From Bacteroides sp. OF04-15BH (GTDB lineage: Bacteria; Bacteroidota; Bacteroidia; Bacteroidales; Bacteroidaceae), in NCBI RefSeq assembly GCF_003477995.1, contig NZ_QUEM01000015.1, positions 1 through 64,000 on the forward strand: a DNA stretch of 64,000 nucleotides. Direction: 5' to 3'. Position 1 is the first letter of the stretch. Each line of letters opens with the position of its first letter. The notes beneath the pieces were generated by a model. The model was given only the letters and a program-made list of their open reading frames with translations, was not told the origin of the DNA and did not search any database. Positions 1 to 6,964 of the stretch are shown piece after piece. The translations under genes were made by a program, and so were the position numbers.

Positions 1-983
1 GAAGGGCATTGGCTGAACGGTCAGCCGGAAGCGGAAGACAAGGAGAGCTTCCAAGTCGGTAACAGATGGTTCAAACCAAATTATCATGCTCATGTCGTAT
101 TCGACTGGATGAACCATGAAACTGGAAAAAGCCGAAAGCTCAATGACGAGGATATGGCAACCATGCAGACCCTTGCTTCCGATATTCTCCTGATGGAACG
201 TGGACAGGCTAAAGCTGTTACAGGTAAAGAGCATCTGGAACGGAACGACTTTATCATTGAGAAGCAGAAAGCCGAACTGCAACGTATAGAGGAAACCAAG
301 CGACACAAGGAGCAACAGGTAAGCCTCGCCGAGCAGGAACTCAAACAGGTAAAAGCAGAGATACGTACGGACAAACTCAAAAGTGCAGCTACCGATGTAG
401 CCACAGCCATAACCAGCAGTGTAGGTTCTCTTTTCGGAAGCGGTAAATTAAAAGATTTGGAACAATCTAACGAGAATTTACGTCATGAAATTGCCAAGCG
501 TGACAAAAGCTTTGATGACTTAAAAGTTCAGATGCAACAAATGCAGGAACAGCACGGTAATCAAATTCGTAACCTGCAAGGAATACATAATCAAGAGCTT
601 GAAGCCAAAGACAAGGAAATATCACGATTGAACACCATTCTTGAAAAAGCGTTCAACTGGTTCCCACTGCTCAAAGAAATGCTGAGAATGGAAAAATTAT
701 GCTATGCCATGGATTTACCAAAGATATGGTAAACAGTCTTTTGACAAAAAAAGAAGCTATCAGATGCAATGGGAAAATCTATTCCGAAGAGCATAGACGA
801 AGATTTGAAATCAAGAATGATATTTTCAAGGTTGAAAAAAGTCCGATAGATGAGAATAAATTGGTGCTGACCATAAACAGGCAGCCGATAGGCGAATGGT
901 TCAAAGAGCAATGGGAGAAATTAAGGCAAGGTTTGCGACAATCTACAGAAGAACCAAGAAAAAGTAGAGGATTCAGAATGTAA
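1..983 (+). pseudogene. MobV/Pre-family mobilization relaxase, 3' part, frameshifted
   Basis: Relaxases of this family nick the transfer origin so that a conjugative element can mobilize the carrier. The reading frame is open to the window edge and its visible start contains the motif HAHVVFDWMNHETGKS, typical of Bacteroides MobV relaxases. It is followed by a long charged coiled coil (about residues 60-210 of the visible part). The first frame stops at 730-732. The remaining family-like C-terminus (ending GEWFKEQWEKLRQ... KSRGFRM) continues in another frame to 983. One missing G in the GG at 711-712 would join the two frames as ...LCYAMGFTKDM.... The break is either a true inactivating mutation near the C-terminus, which may still leave a working relaxase domain, or a base-calling error. 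Confidence 0.8.
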
Positions 984-995
984 TTTTGATAGTAT

Positions 996-1028
996 TTGAT
1001 TGTATCTCAATAAAATTAAATATCTTTG
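996..1028 (+). promoter_or_regulatory. Consensus Bacteroides promoter for the candidate ncRNA
   Basis: TTTG at 996-999 and TATCTTTG at 1021-1028 are separated by 21 bp. Both boxes match the sigma-ABfr consensus (TTTG / TAnnTTTG). Transcription should begin near 1033-1036, about 255 nt before the next start codon. Confidence 0.7.
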
Positions 1029-1033
1029 TAAAC

Positions 1034-1246
1034 GGATTGAGACTACTCTTTCCAAAACATATTAGAATTAAGAAGAAGCGTTATGCTTATCTTGTACTTG
1101 AAAACGTAGGAAATTTTCAATTAGATGCAAGGATAGCATAGTGGTTCTCACGCATATAGCGTGGGCTGCTATTGTTACATCTGCATCTATGGTTTCCTAC
1201 GACCTTCAAGTAAAGAATGTGGCATACAGTTCCACGCTTCTTTAAT
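1034..1246 (+). ncRNA. Candidate structured RNA (long bulged hairpin) on the mobile element
   Basis: This non-coding stretch follows an exact-consensus promoter and folds into nested paired arms: 1073-1080 with 1235-1242, 1096-1102 with 1205-1211, 1105-1113 with 1193-1201, 1124-1129 with 1182-1187, 1133-1138 with 1167-1172, and a tip 1149-1153 with 1159-1163. The rod-like shape with bulges resembles 6S-like or antisense-type regulatory RNAs more than a terminator. It could instead be a long 5' leader of the lipoprotein gene at 1290. A small side hairpin (gtgg/ccac, near 1219-1234) lies in the 3' flank. I do not recognise a named family. Confidence 0.5.
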
Positions 1247-1289
1247 AGGTTAAATTCCTTTTGGAACTGGAGATTAAAATATGTAGTGT

Positions 1290-1787
1290 ATGAGTGTAAT
1301 AAAAAAATGGTTATTTGCTATTTGCGCCATTATATTAATGAATGGATGTGCACCACTTCGAATGCCTGTAATAGTAAGGAATGCTCCTATTGAAATGTAT
1401 AAATACGCATACATTTCCCCAACAAAGGAATTGACATCAAGCATAGGAGGTACATATGGTGGGCAATACGGTATCTATGGTTCTTCAACCACCAAAAGTG
1501 TTAATCCAAGTGATGTAATAGCAGGAATACTAATAAAAGAAGGATATATCATATTACCCGAACTTAAACCCGAATTATCTAATGAAACTCTAATCGTCAA
1601 TTATGGTGAGAGTGGCAGGCGTAATAGAGGTTTAGGTTATACAATAGAAGTAACTATACAGTTTAGCTCTGCAAAAACCAATGAAATGATATGTTCTTGT
1701 ACAGCAGAAGGACAAGGCGAAACAGAAGCTGATGATATCCGTCAAGCCATTAGAAGAGCCTTAACAAGTTTATTCCCTGAGAAATAA
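1290..1787 (+). CDS. Hypothetical small lipoprotein of the mobile element
   Basis: The protein has 165 residues. It starts with a lysine-tipped signal peptide and a lipobox-like MNGC, putting the lipidated cysteine at about residue 20. The body has a Gly/Tyr/Ser-rich stretch (about 50-70), then a probable beta-rich domain, and a C-terminal helix. I do not recognise the family; small DUF4136-like envelope lipoproteins are a loose resemblance only. It lies 19 bp upstream of a second lipoprotein gene, so the two are probably co-transcribed, either from the promoter at 996-1028 or from an unseen one. Its AT-rich composition matches the element rather than the chromosome. Confidence 0.75.
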   Translation: MSVIKKWLFAICAIILMNGCAPLRMPVIVRNAPIEMYKYAYISPTKELTSSIGGTYGGQYGIYGSSTTKSVNPSDVIAGILIKEGYIILPELKPELSNETLIVNYGESGRRNRGLGYTIEVTIQFSSAKTNEMICSCTAEGQGETEADDIRQAIRRALTSLFPEK

Positions 1788-1806
1788 CCCAATAATACGA
1801 CAGATT

Positions 1807-2466
1807 ATGAAAAAGTTTTTAGTATTATCCGCTTTAGTTATAACTTCTTGTACACTCTCTAACGAGGAAAAAGCTGAGAAATTGGTTAAAGAGACGCTTA
1901 AAGACTATCTCTATCACCCTGATTCTTATGAGCCAATATCAACAAGAGTTGATAGTATGTTTATTGATGTAACTACTATTGAGCCTATTATGAAAATTAG
2001 CGATGAAATCAAGAATTTGATATCTAAAATAAATCGCTGTGAGAGAAAAATTGAATCAGCAGAATCTTCTATGGATATTTTTGCCCCCAATGGTTATTCT
2101 TCTCAATACTCTCGTGGAGAGTATTCACGAGCAAAAAAAGAAAAGGAAGAAGCCAAATCTGATTTGAACAAATACACCAAGAAACTTTCAGAACAACTTG
2201 CTTCTCTAAAAGAAAATGTCGCTAAATATCACAAAGGAGAATTTACAGGTTGGGCAGTAAGCCATAGATTTAGGAGTCTTAATGGAGCAGGCTCAATGAC
2301 CATTCCGGGAGAAATGATTTTCTTTTGCGATGAAGAATTTACAACTTGTGGGGGTTATGAAACAGATAAGTTTGAGGACTTCGTAAAAATTTTAAACGCA
2401 GTAGATGAAGCAACTTCGGATGAAGATGTAATAGATTATTTTAAAGAAAATAATTTTTTGCTATAA
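1807..2466 (+). CDS. Hypothetical lipoprotein with coiled-coil segment
   Basis: The protein has 219 residues. Its short signal peptide ends in ITSC, so the lipidated cysteine is near residue 15, followed by an acidic/lysine-rich start to the mature protein. Residues about 60-140 are a Lys/Glu-rich coiled coil interrupted by a Ser/Tyr/Gly turn. The C-terminal part (about 145-219) looks globular and holds two cysteines in CDEEFTTCGG. No function can be assigned. It sits directly after another lipoprotein gene and before the helicase gene, as part of the element's cargo. Confidence 0.75.
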   Translation: MKKFLVLSALVITSCTLSNEEKAEKLVKETLKDYLYHPDSYEPISTRVDSMFIDVTTIEPIMKISDEIKNLISKINRCERKIESAESSMDIFAPNGYSSQYSRGEYSRAKKEKEEAKSDLNKYTKKLSEQLASLKENVAKYHKGEFTGWAVSHRFRSLNGAGSMTIPGEMIFFCDEEFTTCGGYETDKFEDFVKILNAVDEATSDEDVIDYFKENNFLL

Positions 2467-2533
2467 ATTCCGTATTTCCGTAGTACGCTAATTTTTATGC
2501 AAAGCAAATATTATTAACTGCTATTTTTTTAAT

Positions 2534-5149
2534 ATGCAATGGGCGTTTATTTTGGTTATTTGTATAATTGCTATTTCGGTTATTGTAATAGCGATGGTAC
2601 GAACACGCCTAAAAAACAAATCCAAAGAGCTTGCAGAAAAGCTAAACCATATATCTGCATATAGCGAGAAATCAAATTATGAGCAAGCAAGAGAGAGATT
2701 ATCGGCTCTTAATGAGGGGACGTTTATAGATATTCCCTCAGACTTAAATAATGGCTTTTATGGCAGGGTAATCTCCGCAACGCAAGAAAAAGATTTCATC
2801 AATCATTATAAGGTACATTTCCAAGAGGCATATTCACTTCTGAAGAAACTTGAAGCCTTTAACATCACTCCATCAGAAACCATATCCAAATTCATTAACG
2901 ACTTTGGAAGAATCAACAAACTTGTAAAACAACATAATGATGGTGTTATAACCTTTCTACTTGACACGCACAGGGACTTTTTCGACCATTGCCTAAAATA
3001 CCCATTAGACAAGCAACAAAGACGCTCAATTGTTTCAGAAGAGGATAATTGTTTAGTAGTCAGCAGTGCAGGTAGTGGTAAAACCTCTTCAATTGTCGGT
3101 AAGGTTAAATATCTCACCGAAATCAAGGGTATAGCACCTGAAAGAATTTTACTTATCAGTTATACCAACAAAGCAGCAGCCGAACTAACCGAAAGAATGG
3201 CGACCAATGGATTGAAAGGTTACACATTCCATAAGTTAGCCATTGATATTATAGGCAAAACAACAGGCACAAAACCATCGATTTGCGACAATACAGATTC
3301 ATTGTTTGTTGATATATATCACAAATTGTTAGATAAATCGTCTTTCAAGAAAAGTATAGTAGAATACTTTATTGATTACCAAACGAATGAAGCCGATTGG
3401 GAACAACGCAAGAATGAAAGACGAGAGCAATTATCAGAGCAAAAGAATGTGCAGCTAAAGGCGATGTTCCCCGATATGGACGGCAGAGCCATATATGTGA
3501 GAAGTGAACAAGAACAAAAAATATGTTTTGCTTTGTCCTCGCTGGGAGTGAAATTCAGATATGAAGAACCATACGAACATCAATTAGCAGATGAGATGCA
3601 CTCACAATATCGTCCCGACTTCTCAATATATTTTAAGCAAGGAGGAGTAACCAAACGCATCTATCTTGAACATTTCGGAGTTGATGAACACGGGCTTGTT
3701 CCTGCTTGGTTCGCAAAAGACAAGGGTATAACCTACGAAGAAGCCAATCAGAAATACAATGATGGTATAACTTGGAAAAAAGCGGCTCACGAGAAATTTG
3801 GTACACAACTTTTAGTGACATCAAGTGCAGATTTCCATTATTCTGATATTAGGGATAAACTCCGTAAACTATTAGCTGAAGCAGGTGTACCAATTCAAGA
3901 AAAAACCGATGAGGAGTTATACGATTTAGTACTACCCAAAGGCAGCAAGCAGGAAAAGGCGTTTATACGACTTGTTGTTACTTTCGTTACATTGGTAAAA
4001 TCAAGTTGTAAATCAGTTAAAGAGGTTTTGAAACAAGCCAAAAATGCAGATGATGAACGAAGTGTGTTTATCATCAAGAATATATTTCAACCTGTATATG
4101 AACGCTACATAAATGCGTTAAGCGATAGTAACCAAATTGATTTTACCGATGCTATTCTTCAAGCCACTGAGATATGTCGTACTTCACACCCTGTTGAATA
4201 TGATTATATCATAGTGGATGAGTTTCAAGATATTTCAGTTGACCGTTACAATTTCTTGAAAGTATTGCGAGAAGGGAATCCTCCTGCAAAGTTGTATTGT
4301 GTGGGTGATGATTGGCAGTCTATTTATCGTTTTTCGGGAAGTGATATGGCTCTATTCAATCAATTCCCCGAATATTTTGGAACAACGGAGATAAACAAGA
4401 TTGAAACGACATACAGATTTGGAGAACCTTTGGTTTCTTTGTCTTCGAACTTCATACAACGCAATAAAGCCCAAATACAAAAGAATATCCATTCGTTCAG
4501 TTCTGAAATGAGAACTGAGTTGGAATTCTATGCTTACGATAGACGAGATTACTGCAATACGATAGGGCAACTTGTGGCTTCTATTCCATCGGATAAATCA
4601 ATATTCCTATTAGGGCGTTATTCTTTTGATGATTACTACCTCTCCTTTATGTATCAATCTATAAAGGAGGGTAATAGATTCTACTATGTGATAGGAGGAC
4701 AAAAAATAGAGTTTTTGACCGTACATAAGTCAAAAGGTCTTGAAGCAGATTATGTAATACTATTGCAATGTAACAAGGATACTTATGGCTTCCCGTCTCT
4801 TGTTAGTGACGACCCTGTGCTTAACTATGTACTAACTAAAAGCGACCAATTCCCATATGGAGAAGAACGTAGATTGTTTTATGTAGCAATAACAAGAGCA
4901 AAGATGAAAACTCTTGTGCTATATGACAAGCGTTTTCCCTCTGTATTTGTGGATGAATTTTTGCATCCTGAAAAGGTTTCAGAAGATAGCTATGTGAAGC
5001 ACCCCAATGCCAATAAGAGATGGACAAGAAGTGCAGACCAATTTCTATTGAAACTGCATAATGAGGGAAAGAGCGTCAAATATATTGCAAACAAAATGGG
5101 CAGAAGTCAAACGTCAATCGTTATGCGATTGAATAAACTTAATCAATAA
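2534..5149 (+). CDS. Membrane-anchored SF1 (UvrD/Rep, helicase IV-like) DNA helicase with nuclease-like insert
   Basis: This is an 871-residue ATP-dependent DNA helicase. Residues 3-23 form a transmembrane segment. The SF1 motifs appear in order: Walker A SSAGSGKT near 177-184, motif Ia SYTNKAAAEL, Walker B VDEFQD, VGDDWQSIYRFSG, TTYRFG, TVHKSKGLEADY and VAITRAK. The wording of these motifs is closest to E. coli helicase IV (HelD). Between motifs Ia and II lies an insert containing RPDFSIYF ... YLEHFG, resembling a PD-(D/E)XK nuclease fold by pattern (inference). The C-terminal 45 residues look like a helix-turn-helix. It is the last gene before the attachment site. It may be a defence or repair cargo gene rather than a transfer gene. 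Confidence 0.85.
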   Translation: MQWAFILVICIIAISVIVIAMVRTRLKNKSKELAEKLNHISAYSEKSNYEQARERLSALNEGTFIDIPSDLNNGFYGRVISATQEKDFINHYKVHFQEAYSLLKKLEAFNITPSETISKFINDFGRINKLVKQHNDGVITFLLDTHRDFFDHCLKYPLDKQQRRSIVSEEDNCLVVSSAGSGKTSSIVGKVKYLTEIKGIAPERILLISYTNKAAAELTERMATNGLKGYTFHKLAIDIIGKTTGTKPSICDNTDSLFVDIYHKLLDKSSFKKSIVEYFIDYQTNEADWEQRKNERREQLSEQKNVQLKAMFPDMDGRAIYVRSEQEQKICFALSSLGVKFRYEEPYEHQLADEMHSQYRPDFSIYFKQGGVTKRIYLEHFGVDEHGLVPAWFAKDKGITYEEANQKYNDGITWKKAAHEKFGTQLLVTSSADFHYSDIRDKLRKLLAEAGVPIQEKTDEELYDLVLPKGSKQEKAFIRLVVTFVTLVKSSCKSVKEVLKQAKNADDERSVFIIKNIFQPVYERYINALSDSNQIDFTDAILQATEICRTSHPVEYDYIIVDEFQDISVDRYNFLKVLREGNPPAKLYCVGDDWQSIYRFSGSDMALFNQFPEYFGTTEINKIETTYRFGEPLVSLSSNFIQRNKAQIQKNIHSFSSEMRTELEFYAYDRRDYCNTIGQLVASIPSDKSIFLLGRYSFDDYYLSFMYQSIKEGNRFYYVIGGQKIEFLTVHKSKGLEADYVILLQCNKDTYGFPSLVSDDPVLNYVLTKSDQFPYGEERRLFYVAITRAKMKTLVLYDKRFPSVFVDEFLHPEKVSEDSYVKHPNANKRWTRSADQFLLKLHNEGKSVKYIANKMGRSQTSIVMRLNKLNQ

Positions 5150-5191
5150 CAATGCTTTAAATAACTTTTTGCAATTATACCACCAATAACA

Positions 5192-5274
5192 TTGGGGTGT
5201 GTCCTTATTAAGGGTATAATCTTAAATAATACAAAAACACCCAACTTTACATTCTTGGGTGTAAAATTGGGTGT
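5192..5274 (+). repeat. Three TTGGGGTGT/TTGGGTGT repeats next to the attachment core
   Basis: TTGGGGTGT at 5192-5200 and TTGGGTGT at 5255-5262 and 5267-5274 lie 35-117 bp from the att core. Repeats in this position can be arm-binding sites for a tyrosine integrase, but the last two also form part of a hairpin, so the role is open. Confidence 0.35.
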
Positions 5275-5280
5275 TTGTTT
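5236..5280 (+). terminator. Hairpin terminator after the helicase gene
   Basis: Arms 5236-5251 and 5260-5275 pair over 16 bp with one mismatch around an 8-nt loop, and are followed by a T-rich tail. It may work in both directions and would insulate the tRNA-Ser gene from the element. Confidence 0.6.
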
Positions 5281-5308
5281 TGTAATTTACTGATTTTCAG
5301 CATTTATT

Positions 5309-5321
5309 GCGGAGAGACAGG
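5309..5321 (-). other. Attachment-site core (NBU2-type) in tRNA-Ser 3' end
   Basis: On the minus strand the core reads CCTGTCTCTCCGC. From memory this is the 13-bp common core of NBU2-type elements, which insert in serine tRNA genes. The matching positions of the intact tRNA-Ser at 49.4 kb read CCTCCCTTTCCGC, differing at three bases. The core here therefore came from the element and not from this genome. Confidence 0.7.
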
Positions 5322-5394
5322 GATTCGAACCCCCGGTGCCTCTCAGCACGGCGGTTTTCAAGACCGCTGTAATCGACCACTCTACCACCTTTCC
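5310..5394 (-). tRNA. tRNA-Ser(UGA), 3' end replaced by integrated element
   Basis: The gene is 85 nt long with a long variable arm and an anticodon loop reading CTTGAAA, giving anticodon UGA. Its first 76 nt are identical to the second tRNA-Ser at 49410-49494. The last nine differ at three positions supplied by the element: G65 now faces G49 (mismatch), U66 faces G7 (wobble) and C69 faces A4 (mismatch). The acceptor and T stems are therefore imperfect, and the product may be poorly folded or processed. CCA is not encoded. Confidence 0.9.
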
Positions 5395-5433
5395 AAGCTT
5401 CTTTGTAAGAAGGCTTTGTTTTCGAAAGCGATG

Positions 5434-5464
5434 CAAAGGTACGGCTTTTTTCTGAATATGCAAA
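5434..5464 (-). promoter_or_regulatory. tRNA-Ser promoter
   Basis: On the minus strand TTTG (5461-5464) and TACCTTTG (5434-5441) are spaced by 19 bp, matching the Bacteroides consensus. The same arrangement stands before the tRNA-Ser at 49.4 kb, and the two upstream regions are clearly homologous. Confidence 0.7.
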
Positions 5465-5534
5465 CTTTTGCGCTACTTTTTTTCAAAAAAAGTCTCCAAA
5501 ATCCATTTTTCCCTCTAAAAAGATAAACAATAGC

Positions 5535-5566
5535 CTTGTTTCTCCCCTTTTTTTATCCTATTTTTG
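5535..5566 (+). promoter_or_regulatory. Promoter of dapL
   Basis: CTTG at 5535-5538 and TATTTTTG at 5559-5566 are 20 bp apart, placing the transcript start about 40 nt before the dapL start codon. Confidence 0.55.
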
Positions 5567-5609
5567 TAGTAATTAGAAAATATACAACAATCTAAAACAA
5601 AGACACGAT

Positions 5610-6842
5610 ATGGCATTAGTTAACGAACACTTTCTGAAATTTCCCAATAGTTATTTCTTTTCTGATATGGCCAAAAGAGTCAACTCTTTTCGAGTAACTC
5701 ATCCGAAAGCCGACTTGCTGCGTATCGGAATAGGCGACGTGACCCGTCCCATGCCCAAGGTCTGCGCCGAAGCCATGTGTCGGGCTGCCCTTGAACTGAC
5801 CGACCCGAAAACATTCCGGGGCTACGGACCGGAACAAGGTTACGACTTTCTGATTGATGCCATCTTGAAACACGAATACGCCAGCCGAGGCATCAGCCTC
5901 TCGCCATCGGAAATATTCATCAACGACGGTGCCAAAGGAGATACCGGCGGTATTGTAGACATTTTACGGCACGATAATAATATCGGAGTGGCCACACCCA
6001 CCTATCCGGTTTATATAGACAGTAACGTCATGTGGGGACGGGCCGGCATGTATGATGCCGAGACGGGTACCTGGAGCAATGTAAACTATCTGCCATGTAC
6101 CGAGGAGACCGACTTCAAGCCCAAGCCTCCCAAGGAACGTGTGGACATTCTGTATTTGTGTCTGCCCAACAACCCTACCGGTACAACGCTTACCAAGACC
6201 GAACTAAAAAAGTGGGTGGATTATGCCCTGAAGAACGACACCCTGATTCTGTTTGATGCAGCCTATGAGCGCTTTATCCGAAGCAATGATACTCCCCACT
6301 CCATTTACGAAATCCGAGGCGCCAAAAAGTGTGCCATCGAATTCCGCAGCTTCTCTAAGACAGCCGGATTTACCGGAGTGCGCTGCGGCTACACGGTAAT
6401 TCCCAAGGAACTCACCGCAAGTACTCTGGAAGGAGAACCCATTTCATTGAATCAGCTGTGGCTGCGCCGCCAGAGCACCAAATTCAACGGCACCTCATAT
6501 ATTGCGCAAAGAGGTGCTGAAGCGATCTACACCCCCGAAGGCATTGCAGCCATAAACGAAAATATGGACTACTATCTGCAGAATGCCACCAATATGAAAA
6601 AAGCCATCACCCAAATGGGACTCAAATCCTGGGGAGGAGAAAATTCTCCTTATATCTGGGTGAAGACACCCAACGGCGAAAGCTCCTGGAAGTTCTTCGA
6701 ACGCATGCTGTATGAAGCAAACGTGATTGTCACCCCGGGAGTGGGATTCGGTCCCGGTGGAGAAGGATTTGTGCGTCTGGCCGCTTTCTGTAGCCAGGAA
6801 GAGAGCCGCGAAGCGTTAAAAAGAATCGCATCAGTGCTCTAA
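5610..6842 (+). CDS. dapL: LL-diaminopimelate aminotransferase
   Basis: This PLP enzyme converts tetrahydrodipicolinate and glutamate directly to LL-diaminopimelate, the short route to lysine and to the peptidoglycan cross-linking residue. Its 410 residues match the family length. Visible motifs include FRGYGPEQGYDFL near 69-81, the PLP-pocket segment LPNNPTGTTL and the Schiff-base lysine K250 in SFSKTAGFTGVR. It is transcribed alone from its own promoter just downstream of the tRNA-Ser gene. dapA, the preceding pathway step, is 5.5 kb away on the other strand. No epimerase gene (dapF) is adjacent in this window. Confidence 0.95.
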   Translation: MALVNEHFLKFPNSYFFSDMAKRVNSFRVTHPKADLLRIGIGDVTRPMPKVCAEAMCRAALELTDPKTFRGYGPEQGYDFLIDAILKHEYASRGISLSPSEIFINDGAKGDTGGIVDILRHDNNIGVATPTYPVYIDSNVMWGRAGMYDAETGTWSNVNYLPCTEETDFKPKPPKERVDILYLCLPNNPTGTTLTKTELKKWVDYALKNDTLILFDAAYERFIRSNDTPHSIYEIRGAKKCAIEFRSFSKTAGFTGVRCGYTVIPKELTASTLEGEPISLNQLWLRRQSTKFNGTSYIAQRGAEAIYTPEGIAAINENMDYYLQNATNMKKAITQMGLKSWGGENSPYIWVKTPNGESSWKFFERMLYEANVIVTPGVGFGPGGEGFVRLAAFCSQEESREALKRIASVL

Positions 6843-6883
6843 AGTGCATAATTATTAATTTGTTCACTTTTTCTGCATAAGTA

Positions 6884-6914
6884 TTGTTATTTTAATAGCT
6901 TTTCTCTATCTTTA
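6884..6914 (+). promoter_or_regulatory. Probable promoter of the acn-icd-gltA operon
   Basis: ATTG (to 6886) and TATCTTTA at 6907-6914 are separated by 20 bp, one base off the -7 consensus. The box ends 50 bp before the aconitase start. Confidence 0.45.
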
Positions 6915-6964
6915 CCGACGCAATGATAATTAATTTTCTGTTATTACATTAATAAGTAAGAAAA

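Larger units (their letters stand above)
1..5321. mobile_element. Right end of an integrated mobilizable element (NBU2-like), left end outside window
   Basis: This is the segment between the window edge and the tRNA-Ser gene. It carries a MobV/Pre-type relaxase fragment, a candidate ncRNA, two lipoproteins and a helicase, and is visibly more AT-rich than the flanking chromosome. It ends in a 13-bp core, at 5309-5321, lying in the 3' end of tRNA-Ser, which is where NBU2-type tyrosine integrases are known to insert. The integrase gene and the other att site are not in the window, so the NBU2 relationship rests on the att core and the relaxase only. Confidence 0.75.

Noticed and set aside
5275..5526. 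Short open frame across the tRNA-Ser gene
   Set aside because: Its peptide (GIRTPGASQHGG...) is the well-known false translation of a tRNA gene.
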